Assembly: GCA_963722815.1 (NCBI GenBank)
Contig: CAVROM010000011.1
Location: 372,001 to 436,000, forward strand
Origin: DASQFQ01 sp963722815
GTDB lineage: Bacteria > Actinomycetota > Thermoleophilia > Solirubrobacterales > Solirubrobacteraceae
Reading direction: 5' to 3'
DNA length: 64,000 bases
Shown: positions 50,524 to 59,361 of the stretch, in pieces
Layout of the letters: every line of letters begins with the position of its first letter
Position numbering within the stretch: position 1 is the first letter of the stretch
The notes under the pieces: model-generated
What the model saw: only the letters and a program-made list of their open reading frames with translations
What the model was told of the DNA's origin: nothing
Databases searched by the model: none
Made by a program: the position numbers and the translations under genes

Positions 50524-51744
50524 ATGGCTGGGACGCTCCGCCTCATCGCCGTGCTGCTCGCCGCGGCCACGCTCCTCCTGCCCGCCGCCGCGCGCGCCGC
50601 GGGTCCCCGCGCGACGCGCAGCGCGCTCGGCGCGCAGATGCGCTCGGCCGGCGCCGGGTCGGGCGCGCTCGCGATCGACCTCGACAGCGGGCGGCAGATC
50701 TTCGCGTCGCGGCCCGACGTGCCCCGCATGCCGGCGTCTGTGAACAAGCTCTTCACGACCTCGACCGCGCTCACGCTCTACGGCCCCACCGGGCACCTGA
50801 CCACGAGCACGCTGGGTGACGTCGGGGTGGACCCCGGCGGCGTGCTGAACGGCAACCTCTACCTGCACGGCGGCGGCGACCCGAGCTTCGGCTCGCTGCA
50901 GCTCTCCGAGCTCGTCGACCAGCTGGTGCTCGACCAGGGCCTGCGTTTCATCACCGGGCGCGTGATCGGCGACGAGACGGCGTTCGATGCGCGGCGCGGG
51001 CCGCCGTCGGAGGGCTTTCGCACCACCTTCGAGGTCGGCGGCCCGCTCAGCGCGCTGACGTTGAACCGCGGCCGCACCGGCAAGCGCCGGCCCTACTTCC
51101 AGGCCAGCCCCGCGCGCTTCGCCGCCCGCGAGCTCGACCGGCGGCTGCGGAGCCACGGCGTCATCACCGGCGGCGGCGCGCGCGCCGGGCGGGCGCCGAA
51201 GGGAGCGGTGCCGCTCGTCGAGTACAGCTCGCCCACGCTCGCCGAGCTCGCCCGCGTGACCAACCGGCCGTCGGACAACTTCAACGCCGAGACGCTGATC
51301 AAGGCCGTCGGCTCGGAGTTCGGCACCGGCGGCACGACGCGCGCCGGCGCGGTCGTCGTCAAGCGGACGATGCAGAGCTTCGGGCTCAGCCCGAAGATCG
51401 TCGACGGCTCGGGCCTGTCGCGCTCCGATCGCACCACGCCGCGCCAGGTGGTGACGCTGCTCGACCGGATGAGCACCGACGCCGCGGGCCCCGCGTTCGC
51501 GACCTCGCTGGCCGTCGCGGGCCGCAACGGCACGCTGTACGACCGCATGCGGCGCACCGCGGCGCGCGACCGCTGCCAGGGCAAGACGGGCACGCTGCAC
51601 GACGTCTCGGCGCTCGCCGGCTACTGCCAGACGACCGCGGGCGCCCGGGTGGCGTTCGCGATCCTCATGAACGGGGTCAACCCGTACGGCGCCCGCCGGC
51701 TGCAGGACCGCATGGTCGCCGCGCTCGCGCGCTACTCGCCCTGA
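50524..51744 (+). CDS. dacB: D-alanyl-D-alanine carboxypeptidase/endopeptidase, PBP4 (DacB) family
   Basis: 406 residues from ATG 50524. Signal peptide (LRLIAVLLAAATLLLPAAAR then A). Serine-transferase motifs: SVNK (MPASVNKLFTTSTAL, about residue 75), SDN (NRPSDNFNAETLIK, about 255), KTG (CQGKTGTLHDVSALAGY, about 355). The domain order and length are those of class C low-molecular-mass PBP4, which trims or cleaves peptidoglycan peptides. It is convergent with the pyrophosphatase gene, overlapping its stop by 13 nt. Confidence 0.93.
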   Translation: MAGTLRLIAVLLAAATLLLPAAARAAGPRATRSALGAQMRSAGAGSGALAIDLDSGRQIFASRPDVPRMPASVNKLFTTSTALTLYGPTGHLTTSTLGDVGVDPGGVLNGNLYLHGGGDPSFGSLQLSELVDQLVLDQGLRFITGRVIGDETAFDARRGPPSEGFRTTFEVGGPLSALTLNRGRTGKRRPYFQASPARFAARELDRRLRSHGVITGGGARAGRAPKGAVPLVEYSSPTLAELARVTNRPSDNFNAETLIKAVGSEFGTGGTTRAGAVVVKRTMQSFGLSPKIVDGSGLSRSDRTTPRQVVTLLDRMSTDAAGPAFATSLAVAGRNGTLYDRMRRTAARDRCQGKTGTLHDVSALAGYCQTTAGARVAFAILMNGVNPYGARRLQDRMVAALARYSP

Positions 51745-52226
51745 CGCTCCTTGTAGCGCCCGTACGCGCGCTCGATCGACTCCAGCGCCTCTTCCTTGGG
51801 GTACCAGCCGTCGACTTTGACGACCTTCCAGTCGGGCGTCTTGTAGATCGCGAAGAAGTGGGAGATCTCGTCCTTGAGGCTCACCGGGAGGTCGTCGAGC
51901 GTCTCGATGTGGCTCCAGTTCGGGTCCGTGAGCGGCACGCAGAGGATCTTGTTGTCCTCCGAGTTCTCGTCGCGCATGCGGAACAGCGCGACCGGCTTGA
52001 CCTCGATGAAGCAGCCGGGGAACGTCGGCTCGGAGACGACGACCATCGCGTCGAGCGGATCGCCGTCGGCCGCGAGCGTGTTGCGGAAGAAGCCGTAGTC
52101 GGTCGGGTAGCCGAGCGACTGGAACAACAGCCGGTCGAGCTTGATCGCGCCCAGCTCGTCGTCCCACTCGTACTTGTTCGACGAGCCTTTCGGGATCTCG
52201 ACAACGACGTAGAGCGGATCCGCCAT
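51732..52226 (-). CDS. ppa: Inorganic pyrophosphatase
   Basis: 164 residues from ATG 52226. Family I soluble pyrophosphatase pattern: VVVEIPKGSSNKYEWDDELG, IKLDRLLFQSLGYPTDYGFF, GDPLDAMVVVSEPTFPGCFI, DENSEDNKILCVPLTDPNWS, FFAIYKTPDWKVVKVDGWYP. The metal- and substrate-binding acidic residues (Asp in DGDPLD and DENSEDNK) are in place. The small size suits a hexameric bacterial enzyme. It is essential for anabolic reactions. It starts 12 nt after the ligA stop in the same direction. Confidence 0.96.
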   Translation of the reverse strand: MADPLYVVVEIPKGSSNKYEWDDELGAIKLDRLLFQSLGYPTDYGFFRNTLAADGDPLDAMVVVSEPTFPGCFIEVKPVALFRMRDENSEDNKILCVPLTDPNWSHIETLDDLPVSLKDEISHFFAIYKTPDWKVVKVDGWYPKEEALESIERAYGRYKERQGE

Positions 52227-52237
52227 CGCGCCGGAGA

Positions 52238-54235
52238 CTACCCCTCCAGAAGGTCGAGCAGCCCGTCCTCGTCGAGCACCGCCACGCCGAGGCGCTCCGC
52301 CTTCTCCAGCTTGGAGCCCGGCGAGGCCCCCGCGACCAGGTAGTCGGTCGTCTTCGAGACCGAGCTCGTGACCTTGCCGCCGGCCATCCCGATCCGCTCG
52401 GTGGCCTGCTCGCGGGTGAGGTCCGGCAGCGTCCCGGTGAGCACGAAGGTCTTGCCCGCGAGCGGCCCCTCGCCGGGCGGCGGGCCGGCTTCGTCGAAGC
52501 GCACGTACGGCCGCAGCTCGTCGATCTGCGCGCGCATCTGCGGATCGGCGAGCTGGCCATGGATCAGCTCTGCCACCTTCGGGCCGACGCCCGGCGTCTC
52601 GACGATCTGCTCCGGCGTGGCGGCCAGCAGCGCATCGATGCTGCGGAAGCGCTGGGCGAGGTTGCGGCCGGTGACGTAGCCGACGCCCTCGATCCCGAGC
52701 GCGAACAGCACGCGGCCAAACGGCTGACCGCGCGACGCCTGGATGGAGGCGATCAGCTTGTCGGCCGACACCTCGCCGTAGCCCTCGAGCGCCATGATCT
52801 GCTCGCGGGTCAGGCGGTAGAAGTCCGCGAACGTCCTGACGAGGCCCTCCTGCTGGAGGCGCGCGACCTGCTTCTCGCCGAGCCCGTCGATGTCCATGAT
52901 CGCGGCGAACGCCTTCAGCAGCTGCCAGCGCCGCTCGGGGCACTCGCGGTTCGGGCACTTCGTGAAGACCGAGTCCTGCTTGACCGTCGGCGTGTCGCAG
53001 AACGGGCAGCGCTCCGGCGGCCGCGTCGGCGGCGAGCGATCGGGGTTCTCGAGCGCGTGCGGCGCGGGCGAGAGCACCTGGGGGATCACGTCGCCGGCGC
53101 GCAGCACGATCACCTCGTCGCCCGCCCGGATGTCCTTGCGCGCGACGTCCTCCTCGTTGTGGAGCGTCGCCATCTTCACGGTGACGCCGCCGACGTGCAC
53201 CGGCTCGAGCGCCGCGAACGGGTGCAGGTCGCCGAACTTGCCGACGTTCCAGAGGATCTCGTTGAGCTTCGTCACCGCGGTCGTGGGCGGGAACTTCCAG
53301 GCGATCGCCCAGCGCGGGTCGCGGCCAACCACGCCAAGCCGCCGCTGGAGCTCGTAGGCGTCGACCTTGACCACGACGCCGTCGATCTCGAAATCGAGCG
53401 CGCCGCGGCGCTCCTGCCAGGCCAGGCACTGGGCCACGACCTCGTCCTCGGTGGTGAGCCGCTTGACGTCGCCGTTGACGCGGAACCCGTGGTTCCGCAG
53501 CCACTCGAGCGACTCCCAGTGGCTCTCGAACGCGATCCCCTCGGTGGCGCCGATCGCGTAGCACCACATCGAGAGCGGGCGCTCGGCGGCAAGCTGCGGG
53601 TCGAGCTGGCGGATCGTGCCGGCGGCCGAGTTGCGCGGGTTCATGAACGTCGGGAGTCCGGCCTCGGCGCGGCGCTCGTTGAGCGCGGTGAAGTCCGACA
53701 GCGACATGTAGATCTCGCCGCGCACCTCGATCAGCGGCGGCGCGTCCTCGAAGCGCAGCGGGATCGAGGGGATCGTGCGCAGGTTGTGGGTGACGTCCTC
53801 CCCCACCTCGCCGTTGCCGCGCGTGGCGCCGCGCTCCAGGACGCCGTCGCGGTAGAGCAGCGAGATCGCGAGCCCGTCGATCTTCGGCTCCGCGACGTAG
53901 TCGAACCGCGGGTCCTCGATCCCCTCGCGCGCGAGGTGGCCGCGCATCCGCGCCACCCACGCGCGCAGCTCCTCCTCCGAGCGCGCGTTGGCGAGCGAGT
54001 ACATCGGCTGCGGGTGGCGGACCTTCTCGAGTCGGGAGACGGGTTCGGCACCGACGCGCTGGGTCGGCGAGTCGGGGGTGACGAGCTCGGGATGCTCTTG
54101 CTCGATCGCGCGCAGCTCGTCCAGCAGCGCGTCGTAGACGTCGTCGCCGACCTCGGGGTCGTCGAGGACGTAGTAGCGGTGGTTGTGGTACGCCAGTTGC
54201 TGTTTGAGCTCGTCTATACGCTCCGCGGCACTCAT
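52238..54235 (-). CDS. ligA: NAD-dependent DNA ligase LigA
   Basis: 665 residues, standard length. Domain order: Ia (AERIDELKQQLAYHNHRYYV, LDDPEVGDDVYDALLDELRA), adenylation domain with active-site Lys in YVAEPKIDGLAISLLYRDGV (about 115), OB fold, Zn finger (CPFCDTPTVKQDSVFTKCPN then REC), helix-hairpin-helix repeats and C-terminal BRCT (LAGKTFVLTGTLPDLTREQA, VTSSVSKTTDYLVAGASPGS). The ATG overlaps the SurE stop by 4 nt. Essential replicative ligase. Confidence 0.97.
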   Translation of the reverse strand: MSAAERIDELKQQLAYHNHRYYVLDDPEVGDDVYDALLDELRAIEQEHPELVTPDSPTQRVGAEPVSRLEKVRHPQPMYSLANARSEEELRAWVARMRGHLAREGIEDPRFDYVAEPKIDGLAISLLYRDGVLERGATRGNGEVGEDVTHNLRTIPSIPLRFEDAPPLIEVRGEIYMSLSDFTALNERRAEAGLPTFMNPRNSAAGTIRQLDPQLAAERPLSMWCYAIGATEGIAFESHWESLEWLRNHGFRVNGDVKRLTTEDEVVAQCLAWQERRGALDFEIDGVVVKVDAYELQRRLGVVGRDPRWAIAWKFPPTTAVTKLNEILWNVGKFGDLHPFAALEPVHVGGVTVKMATLHNEEDVARKDIRAGDEVIVLRAGDVIPQVLSPAPHALENPDRSPPTRPPERCPFCDTPTVKQDSVFTKCPNRECPERRWQLLKAFAAIMDIDGLGEKQVARLQQEGLVRTFADFYRLTREQIMALEGYGEVSADKLIASIQASRGQPFGRVLFALGIEGVGYVTGRNLAQRFRSIDALLAATPEQIVETPGVGPKVAELIHGQLADPQMRAQIDELRPYVRFDEAGPPPGEGPLAGKTFVLTGTLPDLTREQATERIGMAGGKVTSSVSKTTDYLVAGASPGSKLEKAERLGVAVLDEDGLLDLLEG

Positions 54236-55050
54236 TCGACTTCGCGCGCGGCGGGCGCGAGGAGGCGCGCCAGGTCATAGGCCTGCAGCGTCTCGATGCC
54301 CGGGCGGTCGGTGAGGTCGAAGTGCAGCGGCGTGACCGCGATCCGCCCGCCGGCGATGGCGGACAGGTCGGTGCCGGGCTCGTCGTCGTGCTCGGGCGCG
54401 TCGCCGTAGATCCGATACTGCTTGCGGCCGGATTCCTCGTTGATCAGCGAGAGCTGGTCGCGGTAGATGCGCTTGCCGAGGTGGGCGACCTCGACGCCGT
54501 CGACCTCGCCGGCCGGCACGTTGACGTTGAGCAGCGTGCCCTCGGGCAGCGGCACGTCGTCGATCTCCTCCACCAGCCGCGCGGTGAACGCCGCGGCCGC
54601 GGCGAAGTCGAAGCGATCGCCGAGCCGGAAGTCCATCTCGCGGACGGTGGACTGCTGCGAGACGGCAACGCCGGGGATCCCGAGGATCACGCCTTCGAGC
54701 GCGGCGGCAACGGTCCCCGAGTAGGTGATGTCGTCCCCGAGGTTGCAGCCGTGGTTGATGCCCGAGACGATCAGGTCGGCGGTAAAGCCGTCGACCAGCC
54801 CCAGCGACGCGAAGCGCACGCAGTCGACGGGCGTGCCGTCGGTCGCGTAGCCGACGCTGCCGTCGCCGAAGTCGACCTCCTGCACCCACAGCGGGCGGCG
54901 CGTGGTGATCGAGCGGGCGGTGGCGGAGCGGTTGCCGTCCGGCGCGATGACCGCGAGCTCGACATCGTCGATCGCGAGCAGCGCGCGCCGCAGCGCCTGC
55001 AGGCCGTCGGCCTCGATCCCGTCGTCGTTGGTGAGGAGGACCCGGAGCAC
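54232..55050 (-). CDS. surE: 5'-nucleotidase SurE
   Basis: 272 residues from GTG 55050. SurE signatures: VLLTNDDGIEADGLQALRRA (metal-binding Asp-Asp), SVGYATDGTPVDCVRFASLG, ADLIVSGINHGCNLGDDITY (Asn and the catalytic SGIN), SGTVAAALEGVILGIPGVAV. The C-terminal half carries LLNVNVPAGEVDGVEVAHLG and the dimer tail. SurE is a metal-dependent nucleoside monophosphate phosphatase linked to stationary-phase survival. It is translationally coupled to ligA downstream. Confidence 0.95.
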   Translation of the reverse strand: MLRVLLTNDDGIEADGLQALRRALLAIDDVELAVIAPDGNRSATARSITTRRPLWVQEVDFGDGSVGYATDGTPVDCVRFASLGLVDGFTADLIVSGINHGCNLGDDITYSGTVAAALEGVILGIPGVAVSQQSTVREMDFRLGDRFDFAAAAAFTARLVEEIDDVPLPEGTLLNVNVPAGEVDGVEVAHLGKRIYRDQLSLINEESGRKQYRIYGDAPEHDDEPGTDLSAIAGGRIAVTPLHFDLTDRPGIETLQAYDLARLLAPAAREVE

Positions 55051-55066
55051 GGCTCCGAGGATAGAT

Positions 55067-55474
55067 CTAGCGGCGGGCGCGCTTCGCGCGCCACTCCTCC
55101 ACCGTGCTCGGATCGTCGCGCCAGAGCGGCGGGATGAGGAAGCGCGGGCGGCTGAAGTACATGATCGGGAAGCCCACGAGAATCGTGCCCAGCAGCCCAA
55201 GCACGCCGATCGTCATCACGAGGTCGTAGTAGCGCGAGCCCTCGCCGACGAGATCGGACACGATCCCGGCGCCGATGAGGATCAGCCCGGACACGCCGAG
55301 CACCGGCATGGCACGGGCGCTCCCGCGCCACAGCGGGAGGCTGAACGGCCACCATGCCGCCGGCTCGTCGAGGTCCAGCTCGCTCTCGCCCCGCCAGACC
55401 TTGCCGACCACGTAGAAGTAGCCGAACACCAGCAGCGCGTAGAACGCGATCGTGATGACCATCCCGGCGCTCAC
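55067..55474 (-). CDS. Small membrane protein, unknown function
   Basis: 135 residues from GTG 55474, overlapping the upstream stop by 4 nt; ATG 55462 is the alternative. Three to four TM helices: MVITIAFYALLVFGYFYVVG, MPVLGVSGLILIGAGIVSDL, YDLVMTIGVLGLLGTILVGF, with a cytoplasmic-looking Arg/Trp tail (FLIPPLWRDDPSTVEEWRAK). The middle has WWPFSLPLWRG. It lies between the 288-residue hypothetical and SurE on the same strand, with only 16 nt to SurE, so it is part of the same transcript. Confidence 0.75.
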   Translation of the reverse strand: MSAGMVITIAFYALLVFGYFYVVGKVWRGESELDLDEPAAWWPFSLPLWRGSARAMPVLGVSGLILIGAGIVSDLVGEGSRYYDLVMTIGVLGLLGTILVGFPIMYFSRPRFLIPPLWRDDPSTVEEWRAKRARR

Positions 55475-56337
55475 GCGCGCCCCGTCTTGACGTCGTAGTC
55501 GTCGGCGAGCCGCAGGATCTGCTCGAGCGCGAAGGCGACCGCCTGGGGCTGGAGGTCCAGCGCGGGCACGGCACAGGCCGCGAACGCGCCGTCGCCGCCG
55601 GGCAGGTCGGCGAGCCCGAGCCGGGCGCCCGACCAGTCGCTCGCCACCAGCAGCCAGCGCAGCATCGGGACGTTCTCGGCGCCCTCCTCGTAGGCGAGCT
55701 CGTGCATGAAGAGGACGCTCTCGCCGGTGTCGCGCGGGATCGCCTGCACGGTGCCGCGGCCGGTCTCGATCTCCCAGACGCCGTCGCGCTCGGTGGCGCT
55801 CAGCTCCAGCGTCTGCAGCGCGCCGGAGAGCGCGTCGCGCGTGCGCGCGTTGGCGTTCTGCTCCTCCATCTCGCCGGCGGGCGCGCCGCGCAGGCCGCGG
55901 GCGCGCTCGGCCACCGCGTCGTCGCCGAGGAGGCCGGCGGCGGTCTCGACGGCGAGCAGCGCGGCAGCGCGGTCGAAGCCGTCGAACGGGAGCTTGAAAC
56001 GCGCGCCCATGGAGTCCTCGTCGGCGTCGTCGAGCGCGAACCAGAGCGGCCACGGGTCGAGGTTGCGACGCAGCAGCGTGGTGAGCTCGGCGGCGTCGCG
56101 GGTGTCGTCGAGCTCGGTCCAGCCTGACAGCACCTTGTCATCGTCGTTCCAGAACAGGAAGAGCAGGCGCCCGCCGACGGTGGCGATGTGCGCGCTCTTC
56201 TCGCGCTGCACGTCGAGGTCGAGCTCGGCGAGGAGGTCGCCGAGCTCGGAGGTGAAGTCGCGGCTCGGGATCGAGTCGAGCCGGAAGGCGGCCAGGCGAT
56301 CGGCTTGGCTCGCGGGCTTCTTGCGGAACAAGGACAT
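55471..56337 (-). CDS. Uncharacterised cytoplasmic protein (YbjN-like features)
   Basis: 288 residues from ATG 56337. A basic start (SLFRKKPASQADRLAAFRLD) is followed by two alpha/beta repeats, FTSELGDLLAELDLDVQREK and LLFLFWNDDDKVLSGWTELD, then FDRAAALLAVETAAGLLGDD, ELSATERDGVWEIETGRGTV, VLFMHELAYEEGAENVPMLR and WLLVASDWSGARLGLADLPG. The order of strands recalls YbjN/type III-chaperone-like folds. No membrane segment or signal is seen. It begins the small operon 55067-56337. Function unknown. Confidence 0.75.
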   Translation of the reverse strand: MSLFRKKPASQADRLAAFRLDSIPSRDFTSELGDLLAELDLDVQREKSAHIATVGGRLLFLFWNDDDKVLSGWTELDDTRDAAELTTLLRRNLDPWPLWFALDDADEDSMGARFKLPFDGFDRAAALLAVETAAGLLGDDAVAERARGLRGAPAGEMEEQNANARTRDALSGALQTLELSATERDGVWEIETGRGTVQAIPRDTGESVLFMHELAYEEGAENVPMLRWLLVASDWSGARLGLADLPGGDGAFAACAVPALDLQPQAVAFALEQILRLADDYDVKTGRA

Positions 56338-56371
56338 GGCTCAGTCGGCCGCCCCGATCACCGAGGCCATG

Positions 56372-57607
56372 CTAGCCGAAGGGGTTGAGGGCCCCGATCA
56401 CCTGCTTCCCTCCGTCCAAGACCTTCTCTCCCCCGTCGACCACCTTGCCGGCAGCGTCCTTCGTGAAGTCCGAGACCGGCTTGACCACGTGCTCGTTGAC
56501 GGCGTGGACCGCGTCCGCGCCGCGGTCGTAGGCCCAGCCGCCGAACTCGGTGCCGTACTTGCCGGCGAGATAGCTGCCGCCGAAGGCGACGCCCGCGCAG
56601 ACCAGGCCGCCGACGCCCGCGGTGGCCACGCCGACCGCGGTGCAGCCGGCGGCGATCGCGGCGCCGGTGCCGTAGGCGGCCGCGGTGCCGACGGCGGTCT
56701 CGGTGATGCCCTTGGCGGTGCCGTCCTTGTTGATGTTGTTGTAGAGGCCGAGCGCCGTACCGGCGATGCCGAGCCCCTTGCCGAGCTTGCCCAAGTGGCC
56801 GAGGACCTTCGCGCCCGCGCTGGGCTTGACCGGGCCGCCGGAGGCGGTGTTCGGCGCGAGCGGCGCGCCCTTGACGTCCTTGGAGCCCTTTGTGACGGCA
56901 TCGAGGCCGGACTTGAGGTCCTTGTAGCGCGGATCGAGGCCCTTACGCAGATCCGAGAGCGGCTTCAGGATCTTGTTGTTGGTGATCGCGCGGCTCTTGA
57001 TGTAGTCCTTCAGCGCCGCGTTGCGCTGGGCCAGCGCCTTCTCGAACTCCGGGGTGCCGGGGCGAGCCGTGTTGTAGAGCTTCTTCTGCGCCTTCATCAG
57101 GCGCTCCTTGGCGCGGTCCCCGACGCCCTCGACGATCCGGTTGGGCGCCGCGGCCGCCGTCAGGCAGGCCGACAGGTTCGTGCCGGAGTTCAGGCAGAGG
57201 AGCGTCTTCTTCTCCTCGTCGGACTGGCCGCCAGGGTTGCCGGAGCCGCCGGGGTTGCCGGAGCCGCCGGGGTTGCCGGAGCCGCCGGGATTGCCGCTGC
57301 CGCCGGGATTGCCGGAGCCGCCGGGATTGCCGGAGCCGCCGGGATTGCCGGAGCCACCGGGGTTGCCGGAGCCACCGGGATTGCCTGGACCGCCGGGATT
57401 GCCCGTCCCGCCGGGGTTGCCGGAGCCGTTCGGGTTGTCCTTCCCGCCGCCCGCGATCGCCTGGACCATGTCCGTGGCCCCGTTCGCGATCTTGCCCGCC
57501 ACGCCGGTCTGGACGAGTGCGCCGATGATGACGGCGACGAGCAGGAGGATGCCCATGTACTCGCTCGCCGTCTGGCCACGCTCGCTGCGGAAGGTCTTCC
57601 AGCTCAT
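56372..57607 (-). CDS. Flp-prepilin-like protein with collagen-like stalk and glycine-zipper C-terminus
   Basis: 411 residues from ATG 57607. N-terminus MSWKTFRSERG, then QTASEYMGILLLVAVIIGAL. The G followed by four residues and Glu-Tyr (G/QTASEY) is the Flp class prepilin cleavage motif, with a typical hydrophobic helix after it. Residues about 62-127 are 11 GNPGG units (collagen-like Gly-x-Pro pattern). Then a Lys-rich helical part (about 150-255; KALAQRNAALKDYIKSRAIT). Last is a Gly/Ala-rich zipper (AVGTAAAYGTGAAIAAGCTA, VGVATAGVGGLVCAGVAFGG) and a terminal amphipathic stretch. Normal Flp pilins are only about 60 residues. Cys pairs occur in LLCLNSG/SACLTA and in the zipper. Surface structure or toxin-like effector; unknown. 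Confidence 0.78.
   Translation of the reverse strand: MSWKTFRSERGQTASEYMGILLLVAVIIGALVQTGVAGKIANGATDMVQAIAGGGKDNPNGSGNPGGTGNPGGPGNPGGSGNPGGSGNPGGSGNPGGSGNPGGSGNPGGSGNPGGSGNPGGSGNPGGQSDEEKKTLLCLNSGTNLSACLTAAAAPNRIVEGVGDRAKERLMKAQKKLYNTARPGTPEFEKALAQRNAALKDYIKSRAITNNKILKPLSDLRKGLDPRYKDLKSGLDAVTKGSKDVKGAPLAPNTASGGPVKPSAGAKVLGHLGKLGKGLGIAGTALGLYNNINKDGTAKGITETAVGTAAAYGTGAAIAAGCTAVGVATAGVGGLVCAGVAFGGSYLAGKYGTEFGGWAYDRGADAVHAVNEHVVKPVSDFTKDAAGKVVDGGEKVLDGGKQVIGALNPFG
57229..57420 (-). repeat. 18-bp tandem repeats encoding GNPGG units
   Basis: Eleven near-identical units, each 18 bp on the DNA level (such as CCGGAGCCGCCGGGATTG on the plus strand), encode GNPGGS with single variants ending in T, P and Q. 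Units differ mostly at one G/A position (GGGATTG or GGGGTTG) and one C/G position, so the array is recently homogenised and could change in copy number. It encodes the collagen-like stalk. Confidence 0.9.
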
Positions 57608-57723
57608 GCCTCCCGAGGTTGCCAGCGGGGGGCCCGTTTACACAGGGCCGACGGGCTCAACTTCAAGTCGGGACCGGTCCTGGGACCTGTTTTTGGGACT
57701 TCCCCTGTGCCACCCTTCGCAGC

Positions 57724-58638
57724 ATGCGCAGGGCTCTCATCTTCCTTCTGCTCGTCGCGACCACCGCGCTGGTCGCGTGCGGCGGCTCCACTTCCGACGA
57801 GAAGAGCGCGAAGCAGACGCTCGCGAGCGTCAAGCCGCTCAAGAGCGCGCAGACCGCGGTCGCGCTGCGGGTCTTCTTCGACAACGCTCCCGCCTCGGTG
57901 GGCGACAAGCTCGAGCTCACCATGAACGGCCCGCTGCGCAACAACGGCGCGGACAAGCTTCCCAGCCTCGATTGGAAGATCGCCTTCTCCGGCCTTGCCA
58001 CCAAGTTCACGAGCCGGATCGTCTCCACCGGCGACAACTTCTTCATCAACCTCGGCGGGCAGGACTTCGAGGCCGGCGAGCAGGCGGTGCGGCAGCTCAG
58101 GGACCAGGCCCAGGAGTCGAAGCAGAAGGGCCTCGCGCAGGTCGGCCTCAACCCACTCGCGGCCGTGCGCAACGTCAAGGCGGCCGGCGACCGCACGTTC
58201 GACGGCGAGACGTTGAAGGTCTACAAGGGCGACATCGACGTCGACGCCGTGCTCGACCAGATCGAGCGGCTGAGCCAGGGCCTCCCCAGCGCCGGCGCGG
58301 CGCAGACGATCCCCGGCGGCAAGCTCACGGCCGAGCAGCGCGCGCAGGCCAAGCGCACGTTCTCGAAGCCGCGCTTCGAGGCGGCCGTGGCCGACGACGA
58401 CACCATCCGCCAGCTCCTCGTGACCTCCACCTTCACGACCCCGGCCGCCAACCGCGAGGCCGCGGGCGGCATCACCGGGGGCCACATGGAGTACCGCGTC
58501 GACTACACCAAGGTCGGCGAGGACACCACGATCACGCCGCCGAAGAACCCGCAGCCGCTCTCCGCCTTCGCGCAGCAGGTCCAGCAGATCCTGTCCAAGG
58601 TAACTAAGGCGCTTTCCCGCGCTTGCGAGGGAAAGTAA
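57724..58638 (+). CDS. Lipoprotein of unknown function (LppX/LprG-like size)
   Basis: 304 residues from ATG 57724. Lipobox LVAC near residue 19 (LLLVATTALVACGGSTSDEK). The mature part shows beta-sheet-rich repeats: LRVFFDNAPASVGDKLELTM, LDWKIAFSGLATKFTSRIVS, DNFFINLGGQDFEAGEQAVR, KVYKGDIDVDAVLDQIERLS, LLVTSTFTTPAANREAAGGI. The overall size resembles the LppX/LprG-type fold, but I do not recognise the family. The last residues (TKALSRACEGK) are encoded inside the repeat that also flanks truA, so this end may be acquired. Confidence 0.8.
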   Translation: MRRALIFLLLVATTALVACGGSTSDEKSAKQTLASVKPLKSAQTAVALRVFFDNAPASVGDKLELTMNGPLRNNGADKLPSLDWKIAFSGLATKFTSRIVSTGDNFFINLGGQDFEAGEQAVRQLRDQAQESKQKGLAQVGLNPLAAVRNVKAAGDRTFDGETLKVYKGDIDVDAVLDQIERLSQGLPSAGAAQTIPGGKLTAEQRAQAKRTFSKPRFEAAVADDDTIRQLLVTSTFTTPAANREAAGGITGGHMEYRVDYTKVGEDTTITPPKNPQPLSAFAQQVQQILSKVTKALSRACEGK

Positions 58639-58648
58639 GCCGCACTAG
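58601..58648 (+). repeat. Inverted-repeat partner 1 flanking truA
   Basis: TAACTAAGGCGCTTTCCCGC, GCTTGCGAGGGAAAGTAAGC, CGCACTAG. It is about 48 bp and nearly identical, in inverse orientation, to 59362-59410 (two substitutions and one indel by eye). It contains the hairpin CTTTCCC/GGGAAAG (58612-58618 with 58629-58635). Copy 1 covers the 3' end and stop of the lipoprotein gene and touches the truA stop. Confidence 0.85.
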
Positions 58649-59361
58649 TAACTCACCCGCGCGAGATACAACCCATGCGGCGGCGCGGTGCGCCCCGCCT
58701 CCGCGCGCGGGCGCCCCTCGAGCAGCCGCGCAAACGACTCCAGGCTGCGGCGCCCCTCCGCCACCTCGAGCATCGTCCCCACCAGGATGCGGTTCATGTG
58801 GCGCATGAACGTGTCGGCCTCGATGTGGAACTCGAGCACGTCGCCGGCGCGCTCCCAGCGGGCGCCCAGCACGTCGCGCTCGAAGCGCTGGTGGTAGGTG
58901 TCGGCGGGCGTGAAGGCGGTGAAGTCGTGCGGCCCGGGCAGCAGCGCGGCACAGGCATGCAGCGCCGCCTCGTCCAGCGGGTGCGGCCACCACAGCGCGC
59001 GGTCGAGCTCGAACGGCGACGGCGCCGCCCGCGCCAGCAGCCGGTAGACGTAGGCGCGCGAGCGCGCGTCGTGGCGGGCGGAGAAGCCGCTCGGCATCTC
59101 CTCGGCGTCCAGCACGGCGATCGCGCGCGGCAGCACCGCGTTGAGCGAGCGCAGCGGCGGCAGCGCGCCCTCGTAGGAGCAGACCTGGCCGAGGGCGTGG
59201 ACGCCACGGTCCGTGCGCCCGGCGACGGTCAGCGCGACCGGCGCGCGCATGACCGTGGCGAGCGCCGCCTCGAGCTCGCCCTGCACGGTCCGCTCACCCG
59301 GCTGGACGGCCCACCCCATGAAGGGCGTGCCGTCGTAGGCCAGAGTTAGACGGGTGACCAC
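58645..59361 (-). CDS. truA: tRNA pseudouridine synthase A (TruA)
   Basis: 238 residues from GTG 59361. TruA core: LTLAYDGTPFMGWAVQPGER, VAGRTDRGVHALGQVCSYEG (catalytic Asp in GRTDRGVHA), VLDAEEMPSGFSARHDARSR, LLPGPHDFTAFTPADTYHQR, FHIEADTFMRHMNRILVGTM. It modifies U38-40 of the anticodon stem. It is the last gene of the alpha operon, separated from rplQ by the 49-bp repeat. The protein is shorter than the Escherichia coli enzyme, as usual for actinobacteria. Both gene ends lie in an inverted repeat pair. Confidence 0.95.
   Translation of the reverse strand: MVTRLTLAYDGTPFMGWAVQPGERTVQGELEAALATVMRAPVALTVAGRTDRGVHALGQVCSYEGALPPLRSLNAVLPRAIAVLDAEEMPSGFSARHDARSRAYVYRLLARAAPSPFELDRALWWPHPLDEAALHACAALLPGPHDFTAFTPADTYHQRFERDVLGARWERAGDVLEFHIEADTFMRHMNRILVGTMLEVAEGRRSLESFARLLEGRPRAEAGRTAPPHGLYLARVSY

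Noticed and set aside
57229..57420. CRISPR-like array
   Set aside because: The 18-bp units are contiguous, code for GNPGG in frame and have no spacers.
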